From: an uncultured Planctomycetota bacterium | GTDB lineage: Bacteria > Planctomycetota > UBA1135 > GCA-002686595 | Direction of reading: 5' to 3' | Length of the DNA: 64,000 nt | Assembly (NCBI GenBank): GCA_903928115.1 | Contig: CAIYPP010000054.1 | Location: forward strand, 52,108-116,107 | Shown here: one piece after another, positions 9,453 through 18,331 of the stretch | Numbering within the stretch: the first letter of the stretch is position 1 | Layout of the letters: every line of letters begins with the position of its first letter | Notes under the pieces: generated by a model | What the model was told of the DNA's origin: nothing | Database searches by the model: none | What the model saw: the letters and a program-made list of their open reading frames with translations, nothing else | Translations under genes and position numbers: made by a program

Positions 9453-10909
9453 TGCGCGGGAGCGGGCTCGGGCGGCGGTGCGGGGAGTTCGCTGGCGAGG
9501 GTGCCGGCGAGGCTGTAGGCGGTGCAGTCTTCGATCTTCACCGACTGAGTGGTCCCGACGAGCGTCGTGGCGCCCTTGAGCGAGACGGAGAGGCCGGTGT
9601 GGGCGCGGGCGCGCAGGAGGCCTTCGTGCTTGTCGTGGGGCTCTTCGACGAAGACGGGGAGCGTGCGGCCGATGTTCTCGCGCAGGCGGGCGAGCTGCAC
9701 GGACTCGGCGAGCTCGAGGAGGCGGTTGTTGCGCTCGCGTTTGATGGCGGCGGGCACGTCGTCGGGGAGCGCCTCGGCGGCGGTCGAGGGGCGCGGGCTG
9801 TACTGGAAGACGTAGTTGACGACGAAGCGCTGCTCGGCGAGGAAGCTCTCGGTCGCGGCGAAGTCCGCGTCGGTCTCGCCGGGGAAGCCGACGATCCAGT
9901 CGGTGCCGAGCTCGATGTCCGGGCAGTGCTCGCGCAGAATGTCCGCGCGGCGGCGGTAGAGGTCGGTCGTGTAGCCGCGCTTCATGCGCCGCAGGACGTC
10001 GTCCGAGCCCGACTGCGCGGGCAACGGCAGGAAGCGGTCGCACTTGTCGCAGTCCCGCAGCGCCTGCCCGAGCGCAGGCGTGACGTACGAGGGGTGCAGC
10101 GTGATCAAGCGCAGGCGCGAGAGGCCGGAGAGCTCCTGCAGGCGATAGAGCAGGTCCGCGAGCGCGGGGCGGCCTTGGCGGCCGCGACCGCGCGGCTCGC
10201 CCTCGGCGGGTGCGGCGAGGTCCTCGCCCCAGCTGTTCACGGTCTGGCCGAGCAACGTGATGACCTGCGCGCCGGAGTCGATCATCCAGCGCGCCTCGTC
10301 GACGATCGCCTCGATCCCGCGCGACAGCACGCGGCCGCGAACCTTGGGCACGATGCAGAACGTGCAGTTGAGGTCGCAGCCGCGCATCACCGTCAGGTAG
10401 GCGTGTCGGCCTCCGACGTAGGGCTCGTCCGCGCGCGCGGCGTCGGGCTCTTCGTCGAAACCAAGGCGCGTGATGCGAGGCGTGCGGGCCGGATGCGCCG
10501 CGCGCTTCTCGCGCAGCTCGTCGACGAGCGCGGGCAAGTGCTGGAACGAACGCGTGCCGACGACGAGGTCGACCACCGGCGAGCGGCCGTAGATCTCGTC
10601 ACCCAGGCGCTCGGCCATGCAGCCCATGACGCCGACCATCAGCTCGGGGCGCCGCTCCTTCGCCTTGCGCAGCTCCCCCACCCAGCTGAACACGCGCTCC
10701 TCGGCGTGCTCGCGCACGGAGCAGGTGTTGAAGAGCACCAGATCCGCCTCGTCGATCGCCTCCGTCGTCTGCCAGCCCTGACGTCGGAACTTGCCCTCGA
10801 CGGAGAGCGAGTCGTACTTGTTCATCTGGCAGCCGAACGTCACCACGTGCAGCTTGGGAGCCGCGCCCGTGTCGCCGTGGGTCTTGGATTGAAAGCGCGG
10901 CAGGGACAT
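9449..10909 (-). CDS. miaB: tRNA-2-methylthio-N6-dimethylallyladenosine synthase MiaB
   Basis: About 486 residues, normal for the family. A radical SAM methylthiotransferase that modifies A37 of tRNAs reading UNN codons. The N-terminal UPF0004 domain supplies three cysteines for the auxiliary cluster (FGCQMNKYDS, FNTCSVREHA, VGVMGCMAERLG). The radical SAM CxxxCxxC site is in GCDLNCTFCIVPKVRG, and a C-terminal TRAM-like segment (VFVEEPHDKHEG, LVGTTQSVKIED) follows. The ATG at 10909 gives a 23-residue lead before the first conserved motif. A long upstream open frame is not part of the gene. Confidence 0.96.
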   Translation of the reverse strand: MSLPRFQSKTHGDTGAAPKLHVVTFGCQMNKYDSLSVEGKFRRQGWQTTEAIDEADLVLFNTCSVREHAEERVFSWVGELRKAKERRPELMVGVMGCMAERLGDEIYGRSPVVDLVVGTRSFQHLPALVDELREKRAAHPARTPRITRLGFDEEPDAARADEPYVGGRHAYLTVMRGCDLNCTFCIVPKVRGRVLSRGIEAIVDEARWMIDSGAQVITLLGQTVNSWGEDLAAPAEGEPRGRGRQGRPALADLLYRLQELSGLSRLRLITLHPSYVTPALGQALRDCDKCDRFLPLPAQSGSDDVLRRMKRGYTTDLYRRRADILREHCPDIELGTDWIVGFPGETDADFAATESFLAEQRFVVNYVFQYSPRPSTAAEALPDDVPAAIKRERNNRLLELAESVQLARLRENIGRTLPVFVEEPHDKHEGLLRARAHTGLSVSLKGATTLVGTTQSVKIEDCTAYSLAGTLASELPAPPPEPAPAH

Positions 10910-11005
10910 AGTCGTGCGACCTCGGGGGCGCAAGATTGTGCCCGCCCCGAGGCTGCCTGTCACCCCGCGCGAGCCCCGCGCGCCGAGAACGAGGAGCCCG
11001 ACGCC

Positions 11006-11467
11006 ATGACCACGAGCCTTCAGGACCGCTACGCGCCCTCCAACCGCTGCTTCGGCTGCGGACCCGCGAACGACAAGGGGCTGCGCATCAAGAGCGTCGC
11101 GCAGGGCGATGTCGTGGTCGCCGATTGGCAGGCCGAGCGGCACCATGAGGCGTTCGAGGGCATGCTGAACGGCGGGATTCTCGGCGCCCTGCTCGACTGT
11201 CACTCGAACTGGACGGCGGCGTGGCACCTGATGACGCGGCGCGGCACGGATGCACCGCCCTGCACGGTGACGGCCGAGTTTCACGTGAAGATGAAGCGCC
11301 CCACGCCTTCGAAGCAGCCGGTTCACCTCGAAGCGAAGGTCGTCGAATCGAGCGACGACCGCGCGACGATCGAAGCCACGCTCTCCTCGGGGGGCGTCGT
11401 CACGGCGACCTGCCGCGGGGTCTTCGTAGCCGTCAAGGAAGGCCACCCGGCCTACCACCGCTGGTGA
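11006..11467 (+). CDS. PaaI-type hotdog-fold thioesterase
   Basis: About 153 residues, a single hotdog domain. It begins with NRCFGCGPANDKGLRIK, an N-terminal signature seen in many PaaI-like thioesterases, and contains the active-site region FEGMLNGGILGALLDCHSNW, with the conserved Asn-Gly-Gly and a downstream Asp. It should hydrolyse an acyl-CoA or aryl-CoA; the substrate is not predictable. A GAGGAG about 9 bases upstream of the ATG supports this start. It is divergent from miaB and followed by an unrelated lipoprotein gene. Confidence 0.88.
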   Translation: MTTSLQDRYAPSNRCFGCGPANDKGLRIKSVAQGDVVVADWQAERHHEAFEGMLNGGILGALLDCHSNWTAAWHLMTRRGTDAPPCTVTAEFHVKMKRPTPSKQPVHLEAKVVESSDDRATIEATLSSGGVVTATCRGVFVAVKEGHPAYHRW

Positions 11468-11612
11468 GCGCGCGCGGGGACGCCTGTCCACGCCAGAGGA
11501 CGCGGGGGGGGCCCAAGGACGCTCTGAAGACCCGCTGTTCGCTTGGCACGTGGGTTGCCGTTCAGGAGAGCACCGGGGGCGCGGAACACCCTCGGGAAAA
11601 GGATCCCCCGCC

Positions 11613-12215
11613 ATGCGCACCTCCCTGCTCACGGTCCTTCCCCTCGGGCTCGCGCTGCTCCCGCTCGCCGGCTGCTACGAATGTGGCGGCTGCGGGACCC
11701 CCGACAACGACGACCCGCCGCCGGTCGCGTACTACGACATCTGGGAGCTCGAGCCCAACGACGACGGCTGCTGCCCCGACTCTCTCGGCACGACCTACAT
11801 CGGCGACACGTTCGTGATCGGCGGCATGATCCGCGACGACCTGTACGACCCGTACGACGGCTTTGGACTTTCCGCCGGAGAGCCGCAGGACGTCGAGTTC
11901 TTCTTGGAGCCCGTCGCCGGCGGCGCGGACCTCGACCTCGGCGTCTGGGACCCACTGCTGGGTGAGTTCGTGCTCCTGTGGGACAGCCCCTACGCGACCG
12001 AGTCCGGGCGCTTCACGCTGCCCGCGACGTTCACGGACTACCAGCTCGTCGTGATGTCCTACAGCGGCGACGCGGAGTACCGACTCTCGGTCTGGATCGA
12101 GCCGCCGACCTTCTTCCAGCTCGCGGGCGGGGCCGCGCACAGCGAAAAAATGGACCGTCCGGTGCCCCTCGCGGGCTACGGGGCGGGCTCCGAAGGCATT
12201 CCGGATGCGGACTGA
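11613..12215 (+). CDS. small lipoprotein with PPC-like beta domain
   Basis: About 200 residues. The signal peptide ends in a perfect lipobox LAGC, then a Cys/Gly/Pro-rich linker (CYECGGCGTPDNDDPPP). The body (EPNDDGCCPDSLGTTYIGDTFVIGG through RLSVWIEP) has the EPND opening and closing beta-strand pattern of bacterial pre-peptidase C-terminal (PPC) domains, which fold as small beta sandwiches in exported proteins. Five cysteines in the first part suggest disulfides. No enzymatic motif. It is probably an orphan surface lipoprotein. Confidence 0.7.
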   Translation: MRTSLLTVLPLGLALLPLAGCYECGGCGTPDNDDPPPVAYYDIWELEPNDDGCCPDSLGTTYIGDTFVIGGMIRDDLYDPYDGFGLSAGEPQDVEFFLEPVAGGADLDLGVWDPLLGEFVLLWDSPYATESGRFTLPATFTDYQLVVMSYSGDAEYRLSVWIEPPTFFQLAGGAAHSEKMDRPVPLAGYGAGSEGIPDAD

Positions 12216-12284
12216 GCCCAAAAAACCGAGCTTCCCGCGTTCGCAAGGAATAGTCGGTCGGGCTCGTGCGTCCACTCGAGAGCC

Positions 12285-12614
12285 ATGAAGACCCTGATCC
12301 TCGTCACCAGCCTCCTCTTTGGAGCCGCGGCCGCCGCGGGCGGCGTCCAGACCTACCTGCACTCCTCCGCCGGAGACGCACAAGTCACCTTCCACACCGA
12401 CGGCACGCGCAAGAACGTGACCGAGTACGTGGAAGGCCGCAAGCACGGCAAGAGCGAGCAGTGGCGGCGCGACGGAACGCTGGAGTGGCAGGGCGAGTTT
12501 CGCGACGGCTTGAAGAGCGGCGAGTGGCGCTACTTCGACGAATCCGGCGCGCTCGACGCGGAGCGCAGCGGCCTGTACGAAAACGGCCAGCGAGTCGCGT
12601 CCTTGCCGCAGTGA
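12285..12614 (+). CDS. small exported MORN-like (YwqK-type) repeat protein
   Basis: About 109 residues. A signal peptide (MKTLILVTSLLFGAAAAAGG) is followed by repeats of the form EGRKHGKSEQWRRDGTLEWQGEFRDGLKSGEWRYFDESG, the pattern of MORN-like repeats found in proteins labelled YwqK-type. The label antitoxin often attached to this repeat is not supported here: there is no partner toxin and the protein is exported. It is convergent with the ABC permease gene, whose end lies 16 bases away. Confidence 0.7.
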   Translation: MKTLILVTSLLFGAAAAAGGVQTYLHSSAGDAQVTFHTDGTRKNVTEYVEGRKHGKSEQWRRDGTLEWQGEFRDGLKSGEWRYFDESGALDAERSGLYENGQRVASLPQ

Positions 12615-12630
12615 GCGTGCTCCGCGCGCC

Positions 12631-13425
12631 TCAGCCGAGCGCCGAGGCATAGTGGCGGAAGCTGCGCCGCCACCAGGCGAACACGCCGAGGCCGAGCGCG
12701 AAGATCCACGCGCTGTGCAGGAGCCCTTCGAATGGGCTGATGCGGCCAAGAACGAGCGCAGCGGGCAGGGTCGAGAGCCCTGCGACGGGGATGAGCGACG
12801 TCAGGAGCTGGCGCATGCGCAGCGGGAAGACGTCCATCGGTCGATCCGCGAGCGTCATCGACACTTCCCACGCGAGGTTGGAGAGGTCCGAGTTGACGGC
12901 GCGGAACTCCGCGATCGTGAAGAGCACGCTGAGCGCGGTGCGCGCCCAGAAGGCCAGCGCGAGCGCCCAGACGAGCTTGGCGATGCCCGCAATCCCGAGA
13001 GCTCCGGGGACGTCGGCGAGCGCGTAGAGAAGCCAGCCCAGCGCCATCGCGCCGTTGATGCAGGCCTCCAAGCTGAAGCGCTGGAAGAAGTAGACGAAGA
13101 CCGGTGCGCCGGGGCGCAGCCGCAGCGAGTCGAGCACGCCGTCCTTCAGCTCGCGTCCGAAGTGCCAGCACTGGCCGAGCCAAATCATCCAGAAGGCGTC
13201 GGAGAGGAACAGGAACCCCAAGAAAACGCGCACCTCGCTCTGCGTCCAGCCGGCGATCGAGTCGGTGTGGGCGAAGAGGATCTCGAAGGTGGCGATGTGC
13301 ACCAGATACCACGCGGTGTCCATCACGACCTGCGTGAGAAACTCGACGCGGAACTGCGACTTGCGGATCACGCCGACGCGGGCAAACTCGCGCGCGAGGC
13401 GCAGGTGATGGAGCAGCGCTCCCAT
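12631..13425 (-). CDS. ABC-2 family transporter permease (COG3694-like)
   Basis: About 264 residues with six hydrophobic segments. It starts MGALLHHLRLAREFARVGV and contains the FRVEFLTQVVMDTAWYLVHI segment typical of the shorter of two ABC-2 permeases that accompany a COG4586 ATPase. It follows the sister permease after 3 bases and shares its transcript. Together the two permeases would form the membrane channel of an exporter; the substrate of this transporter group is generally not known. Confidence 0.85.
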   Translation of the reverse strand: MGALLHHLRLAREFARVGVIRKSQFRVEFLTQVVMDTAWYLVHIATFEILFAHTDSIAGWTQSEVRVFLGFLFLSDAFWMIWLGQCWHFGRELKDGVLDSLRLRPGAPVFVYFFQRFSLEACINGAMALGWLLYALADVPGALGIAGIAKLVWALALAFWARTALSVLFTIAEFRAVNSDLSNLAWEVSMTLADRPMDVFPLRMRQLLTSLIPVAGLSTLPAALVLGRISPFEGLLHSAWIFALGLGVFAWWRRSFRHYASALG

Positions 13426-13428
13426 CGC

Positions 13429-14250
13429 TCAGACTCCGGCTCCCACGTGACGCCCGAGGCCGCGGCGCCAAGCGAGCTCGCGAACGAGCTCGAGCGCGAC
13501 GATCCACGCGAGCAGAACGGCAACTCCATGGGAGAGCGCCGAGGGGTCGAGCCGACCGAGGAAGAGCTCGACGGGCGCGCTGACGGCCCAGTACGGGAAC
13601 ATCCAGCGCAGAGTACCCGCGAGCCACTCGGGCATGATCGAGACCGGCACGAGCACGCCCGCGGCAAAACTGAACACGAAGCTCGCCATCGCGGACAGAG
13701 TCCAAATGACGTCGAGCCAAAACGCGAGCACGTTCACCACGAAACACACGAGGAACGCGCAGTAGCTCCCGAGCAGCACGAGCGTGAGCGCGCTCAGCGC
13801 CGCGGCAGCGCTGTGCGGCTGCGGCCACCACTGGGGCAGCAAGAGCCATCCCAAGATCCACAGGACCGCGAGAACGAAGCCCTGCACGGCGATGTGCTGG
13901 ACGAAGCGCGCGAGCGCGAGCACGAAGAAGCGCACGGGCATCGTCAGGTACTTCGTCACGTACCCTTGGAAGATCTGGTCCGCGAGGTCGAGCCCTCGTT
14001 GGTGAAAGAGCAGCTTTTCGAAGCTCGCGGCGAGGATCAGATACCCGACGAGCCCGGGAAAGTCGTAGCCGCCGAGGCGCGCGTCCGGCTCGAGGAGCAT
14101 CGCGCGGTACACGAAGATCATGACCAGCGGCCGCCACATGCTCCGCATCAGCTCGCGCACGACGAAGCCTGCGCGCCAAGCGGTCACCTTGCGCAGCTCG
14201 TAGACGAAGGCGATGCCGAGGAGCCGCAGGTCTCGGAGGAGCGAGCTCAC
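13429..14250 (-). CDS. ABC-2 family transporter permease (COG4587-like)
   Basis: About 273 residues with about six membrane segments, for example FVLAVLWILGWLLLP and LSAMASFVFSFAAGVLVPV. The start codon is GTG at 14250, overlapping the stop of the upstream ATPase gene as GTGA, which indicates translational coupling. The next permease follows after 3 bases. This is the larger of the two permeases in the ABC exporter. Confidence 0.85.
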   Translation of the reverse strand: MSSLLRDLRLLGIAFVYELRKVTAWRAGFVVRELMRSMWRPLVMIFVYRAMLLEPDARLGGYDFPGLVGYLILAASFEKLLFHQRGLDLADQIFQGYVTKYLTMPVRFFVLALARFVQHIAVQGFVLAVLWILGWLLLPQWWPQPHSAAAALSALTLVLLGSYCAFLVCFVVNVLAFWLDVIWTLSAMASFVFSFAAGVLVPVSIMPEWLAGTLRWMFPYWAVSAPVELFLGRLDPSALSHGVAVLLAWIVALELVRELAWRRGLGRHVGAGV

Positions 14251-15293
14251 GGGGCCGCTCCAGCACCCGGGCCACGCTCCTGAAAGATCTGGCGGATCAG
14301 CATGTCGAGCGGGTGGCGCTCGATCGCGAGGTCGCGGATCGCGAAGCGCTCGAACAGGAAGGGCACGAAGCGCTGGACCGCGGATGCGGGCACGCTGAAG
14401 AGCAGCGAGAGCGGCGCGGAGCGTTCGAGCTTCGCGCTAAAAGGTTCGAGCAGCGGCGCGAGGGCCTCCTCCCAGCCCGCGGAGTGCGGCTCGAGGTGGA
14501 CCTCGATCGCGCGCCGGTCGTAGACGCGCGCCATCAAGTCGACGAGCGCACCGTCGAAGAGCATCCGCCCCTGCCGGAGGATCACGAGCCGCCGACAGGT
14601 CTCCTCGATGTCCTCCATGTCGTGGCTGGTGAGCACGATCGTCACGCCGCGCGAACGGTTGAGCTCGACCAAGTGGCGTCGAATCGTCTCGCGCGAGACG
14701 AGGTCGAGCCCGATCGTCGGCTCGTCGAGGAAGACGACGTCGGGCTCGTGCAGGAAAGCGCCGACGATTTCCATCTTCATGCGCTCGCCGAGCGAGAGAT
14801 TGCGCAGCTGACGCTGCAGCTTGTCCGCAACGCCGAGCCGCTCGGCGGACTCGGCCACGCGACGCTCGAACACCTCGCGCGGCACCGGATAGATCTCGCG
14901 CAACAAGCGGAACGAGTCGATGGCGGGCAAGTCCCACCACAGCTGTGAGCGCTGCCCCATCACCATCGACAGGCGTCGCTTGTGCTCGTCGCGCAGCTCA
15001 AAGCTATCGCAACCGAACATGCTCGCGGATCCGGCGGAGACGGGCGTGATGCCGCTCACGCACTTCAGCAGCGTCGTCTTGCCGGCGCCATTCGCACCGA
15101 TCAGGCCGACAAACTCGCCGCGGCGAATGGTGAGATCGATGCCTTCGAGCGCCGAGACCGTTTGCCACTCGCGGGCAAGGAAGTTCGCGAAGAAGCCGCG
15201 CACGCCCTCCTTGCGCTTCCAAGTGCGAAAGCGCTTGCACGCAGCGCGCATCTCGATCAGGACTTCGTCGCTCACACGTCCATTGTCGCGCAT
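14247..15293 (-). CDS. ABC transporter ATP-binding protein (COG4586-like)
   Basis: About 348 residues. It has Walker A GANGAGKT, Q-loop region MVMGQRSQLWWDLPA, signature LSLGERMKME, Walker B VVFLDEPT and an H-loop in LTSHDMEDIEETC. The longer N-terminus (KEGVRGFFANFLAREW) and the QLWWDLPA segment match the ABC-2 exporter ATPase group that pairs with two dissimilar permeases, which is exactly what follows. The start is uncertain: ATG 15293 was chosen, with GTG at 15311 or 15275 as alternatives. The PTPS-III-like gene ends about 37 bases upstream and may be co-transcribed. Confidence 0.9.
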   Translation of the reverse strand: MRDNGRVSDEVLIEMRAACKRFRTWKRKEGVRGFFANFLAREWQTVSALEGIDLTIRRGEFVGLIGANGAGKTTLLKCVSGITPVSAGSASMFGCDSFELRDEHKRRLSMVMGQRSQLWWDLPAIDSFRLLREIYPVPREVFERRVAESAERLGVADKLQRQLRNLSLGERMKMEIVGAFLHEPDVVFLDEPTIGLDLVSRETIRRHLVELNRSRGVTIVLTSHDMEDIEETCRRLVILRQGRMLFDGALVDLMARVYDRRAIEVHLEPHSAGWEEALAPLLEPFSAKLERSAPLSLLFSVPASAVQRFVPFLFERFAIRDLAIERHPLDMLIRQIFQERGPGAGAAP

Positions 15294-15330
15294 CGCCGCG
15301 CGCGGTTCCACGCTCCGCCGAGCGGACGAG

Positions 15331-15822
15331 CTACTTCTCGAACATGTACACGCCGGCTTGCCCCGACGTTTCCTCGATGGCGACGCGCAGGCGCGCCATG
15401 TCGAGGTCTTCGAAGCGAGCCGCGATGCGGCGGTGCAGCTCGCGTCCGAACCACGTCGCGAGGTTCTCGGAGCTCGTGTTGTTGATCGGGAGCACGATCA
15501 CATCGCCGGTCGGTGCGGCGTAGTAGAGGTCCTTGTAGCGGACCTCCGTCAAACCGTCGGAGCGATGTTGGTACCGCAGCACCCCGTGCTCGCCAGGAAT
15601 CAGCCAGTGCTCGTCGAGCTCGTCGCAGAGCGCGCGCACCACGGGCTTGATCTCCTTGAAGTCCAGCACGAGCCCGAAGCGCGTCAGGCGCGCCTCGACC
15701 TCGCATTGCACCCGGTAGTTGTGGCCGTGGAGCCGCTCGGAGCTGCCGTCGGGGAAGATCAAGAAGTGCGCCGCGGAGAACTTGAAGTACTCCTTGGCGA
15801 TGGTGATGGACCAGCGCTCCAT
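15331..15822 (-). CDS. 6-pyruvoyltetrahydropterin synthase paralogue, PTPS-III type
   Basis: About 163 residues. The zinc ligands of the PTPS/QueD fold are present as His19 (FSAAHF), His32 and His34 (LHGHNY). The catalytic Cys of true PTPS/QueD enzymes (CxxxHGH) is replaced by Ser28, while Glu29 forms ExxHGH. That ExxHGH signature is established for PTPS-III proteins, which make 6-hydroxymethyl-dihydropterin and replace dihydroneopterin aldolase (FolB) in folate synthesis. The C-terminal part ENLATWFGRELHRRI carries the conserved Glu region. The ATG at 15822 gives the usual compact N-terminus. pabB, another folate gene, is also in the window but not adjacent. Confidence 0.85.
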   Translation of the reverse strand: MERWSITIAKEYFKFSAAHFLIFPDGSSERLHGHNYRVQCEVEARLTRFGLVLDFKEIKPVVRALCDELDEHWLIPGEHGVLRYQHRSDGLTEVRYKDLYYAAPTGDVIVLPINNTSSENLATWFGRELHRRIAARFEDLDMARLRVAIEETSGQAGVYMFEK

Positions 15823-15960
15823 GGGCCCAGAAGGATACCGTCCGAGCGGCCTCGCCGTCGGTTCCCGGGAGCCCCCTTTCCCGCTTGGAGGCGCCGTGGT
15901 GCGGGGTCGGCGGCAATTCGCCAAGTCCTACATCCCGAGGGCCGATCTACCCGATCCCCC

Positions 15961-16464
15961 ATGCCGCACCGACCGCGCACCCCTCTGTCCGCACTCGCAC
16001 AGCTCGCACTCGCCGTGTGCGGACTTGCCGCCGCGGTCGGCATCGTCGGGCTGCGAATCGAGCAACGCGCGCAACGCTCGCGCGACCTGCAGCGGGTCGC
16101 CGACATGGAGCACGTGCGCTCTGCGCTCGAGCGCTTCCACGCTCTCTATGGCGAGTACCCGCCGTCGAGCGGCGAGTGGTCCACCTCGCTCGACACGTCG
16201 TTCCTGACCGAGCTCGTGAACGCCAAGCTGCTCGAGGCGTCGCCGTGCGACCCGCGAAATGAACAGCGCTTCCATTACCGCTACGCTCGCTATCCGTCCG
16301 GCGCTCACGGATGCATCGGCGGAGGCGACTTCTTCGTGCTCGCGGTGACCGCCTTCGAAGATCCCAACTTCGCGGAGCGCCACGTCGGTTGGTTCAAGTG
16401 CCTCGGTCGAAGCTGGAACCGAGACTTCGCCTACGTGACTGGCGGCGGGGCAGCGCTCGAGTGA
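15961..16464 (+). CDS. pseudopilin-like single-pass membrane protein
   Basis: About 167 residues. The arrangement is that of a type II pseudopilin or GspG-like protein: an N-terminal membrane helix (LAQLALAVCGLAAAVGIVGL) continuing into an amphipathic helix (DLQRVADMEHVRSALERFHALYGEYPPSSGEW), then a small globular domain with a Cys pair. The prepilin peptidase cleavage motif (Gly followed by FxxxE) is not present, so it may be an anchored relative rather than an assembled pilin. It opens a plus-strand run with the FkbM methyltransferase 7 bases downstream. Confidence 0.7.
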   Translation: MPHRPRTPLSALAQLALAVCGLAAAVGIVGLRIEQRAQRSRDLQRVADMEHVRSALERFHALYGEYPPSSGEWSTSLDTSFLTELVNAKLLEASPCDPRNEQRFHYRYARYPSGAHGCIGGGDFFVLAVTAFEDPNFAERHVGWFKCLGRSWNRDFAYVTGGGAALE

Positions 16465-16471
16465 GCGCAGC

Positions 16472-17332
16472 GTGCCTCGGCGACTGCTATCCTTCGCGTC
16501 CGTGAGCGCAGCTACCCGCACCGTCCGGCCGACCCCGCTCGGCATCGACTTCGAAATCCTCGAAGGCGATGCGATCCTCGGTCCGGCAATCGAGCGCGGC
16601 TCGTGGGCCGACCACGAGAGCGCATTGATGCTCGCACACCTGCGACCCGGAATGCGGGTCCTCGATCTGGGAGCGAACATCGGCTGGTTCAGCACTCTGG
16701 CCGTGCTGCGCGGCTGCGAAGTCCACGCCTTCGAGCCCGTGCCCGACATCGCCGAGGTGTGCGAGCGCAACGTCGCACGGGCGATGAAGAAAGGCTCGGG
16801 CCGCTGCACCGTGCATCGCGTCGCAGCGGGAGCTGCGCGCGGCAGGGCGCGCATCGTGCTCGATCCGAAGAACTTCGGAGACAATCGCGTCATCGATGCC
16901 GCGGCGCCCGCCGACATGCTCGGCGCACGCGAAATCGAGATCGAGATCGCGCCCGTCGACGAGCTCGTTCGCGGCGCGATCGACTTCGCGAAGCTCGACA
17001 CGCAAGGCTCGGAGTGGCTCGCCCTCCAAGGAATGCGCGAGCTCCTTTCCAAGAGCCCGCGCATGGCGCTGCTCATGGAGTTCTGGCCCTACGCCCTGCG
17101 CGGTGCCAGCGCGGCCCAGCTCCTCGAGTTCCTCGTCGCCGCGGGCTTCACGCTGGGAAAAGCTACGGAAGCGCCGTACCCGATGAGCGCCGAGCGCATC
17201 CTCGCGCAGGTCTCGCGACGAGATCCCGTGAAGGGCGGCATCGACCTTTGGGGAACGCGCGGAGCGCCGTTCCACGTGCTCGGTCTCAAGGCCCGCCTTC
17301 ACGGCTTCGTGCGCAGCCTCAAGGAAGACTGA
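16472..17332 (+). CDS. FkbM-family SAM-dependent methyltransferase
   Basis: About 286 residues. The class I methyltransferase motif I is VLDLGANIGWFS, with motif II acidic residue in VHAFEPVPD; these together with DFAKLDTQGSEWLALQG are characteristic of FkbM-family O-methyltransferases, which usually modify glycans or natural products. The start is GTG at 16472; a second GTG at 16502 is possible. It lies between the pseudopilin-like gene and an amidohydrolase with short gaps, suggesting an operon. Confidence 0.88.
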   Translation: MPRRLLSFASVSAATRTVRPTPLGIDFEILEGDAILGPAIERGSWADHESALMLAHLRPGMRVLDLGANIGWFSTLAVLRGCEVHAFEPVPDIAEVCERNVARAMKKGSGRCTVHRVAAGAARGRARIVLDPKNFGDNRVIDAAAPADMLGAREIEIEIAPVDELVRGAIDFAKLDTQGSEWLALQGMRELLSKSPRMALLMEFWPYALRGASAAQLLEFLVAAGFTLGKATEAPYPMSAERILAQVSRRDPVKGGIDLWGTRGAPFHVLGLKARLHGFVRSLKED

Positions 17333-17345
17333 TCGCCCCGCCGCC

Positions 17346-18248
17346 ATGAGCCTCATCGACTTCCATCTGCACCTCTTCTCGCGCCCCTACTTCGAGGCGC
17401 TCGCCTCCCAGTCCTCGCAGCCCGGTACGGTCGAGGAGCGCCTCGCTCGCGCGGCGGAGAAGGCCAAGCTGGAGCTGCCGCCCAAGGACCTCGCGGCCCA
17501 TGTGTCGCGTTGGATCGCGGAGCTCGATGCGCTTGGGGTGGAACATGCGTGCGCGTTCGCAAGCGCGCCCGAGGAAGTGCCGGCGCTCGCCGAGGCCTCC
17601 GTTCTCGCCCGCGGCAGGATCACGCCGTTCGCTCTGGTGAATCCGAAGGCCGAAGGCGTCGATGCGCGCGTCCGCACGCTGCTTGCGGAGAAGGGCTTCC
17701 GCGGCGTGCTGCTGTTTCCCGCGCTCCATCACTACGACATCGCATCGCCGGAGTGTGCCCCGTTGCTGCGCGTCCTCGACGAGCAACGGGCGATCGCGTA
17801 CGTGCACTGCGGAGTCTTGATCGTGAAGCTGCGCGACTTGCTCGGGCTGCCACGTACGATGGACCTGCGCTACGCCAACCCACTCAACTTGATTCCCGCG
17901 GCGAACGCTCACCCCAACGTCCGCTTCGTGATCCCCCACTTTGGAGCGGGCTTCTTCCGCGAGACGCTGATGGCAGGGGCGCAGTGTCCGAACGTCTACG
18001 TCGACACGTCCTCGACGAACTCGTGGATCGCAACGCAGCCGGAAAAGCTCTCGCTGCGGGACGTCTTCGAGCGCGCGCTCGGCGTTTTCGGCCCGAACCG
18101 AATTCTCTTCGGCACGGACTCGAATACCTTCCCCGCCGGCTGGCGCGCCGAGCGCTACCGCGAGCAGAGAGCCATCGTCGAGTCGCTCGCGCCCACCGCA
18201 GTCGAGCGGATCTTCGGCGCCAACGCCCGCGCACTGCTCGCCCGCTAG
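17346..18248 (+). CDS. amidohydrolase-2 family metal-dependent hydrolase
   Basis: About 300 residues. A TIM-barrel amidohydrolase with metal ligands visible as DFHLH near residue 5, YVHCG, VIPHFGAGFF and the terminal FGTDSNTF Asp. This order matches the amidohydrolase-2 (ACMSD-like) group, including decarboxylases and lactonases. It begins 13 bases after the FkbM gene stop. The substrate is unknown. Confidence 0.85.
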   Translation: MSLIDFHLHLFSRPYFEALASQSSQPGTVEERLARAAEKAKLELPPKDLAAHVSRWIAELDALGVEHACAFASAPEEVPALAEASVLARGRITPFALVNPKAEGVDARVRTLLAEKGFRGVLLFPALHHYDIASPECAPLLRVLDEQRAIAYVHCGVLIVKLRDLLGLPRTMDLRYANPLNLIPAANAHPNVRFVIPHFGAGFFRETLMAGAQCPNVYVDTSSTNSWIATQPEKLSLRDVFERALGVFGPNRILFGTDSNTFPAGWRAERYREQRAIVESLAPTAVERIFGANARALLAR

Positions 18249-18331
18249 CACGTTGGAACCTGGAACTGCGCAGCCTGACGCAGAGGTTTGCTCCGCCGCA
18301 CGGCCCAAGTTGCTGGCGAAGGAGTGCCAAG

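Noticed and set aside
12285..12614. Toxin-antitoxin system based on the YwqK-like label
   Set aside because: There is no neighbouring toxin gene and the protein carries a signal peptide; it reads as a MORN-like exported protein.
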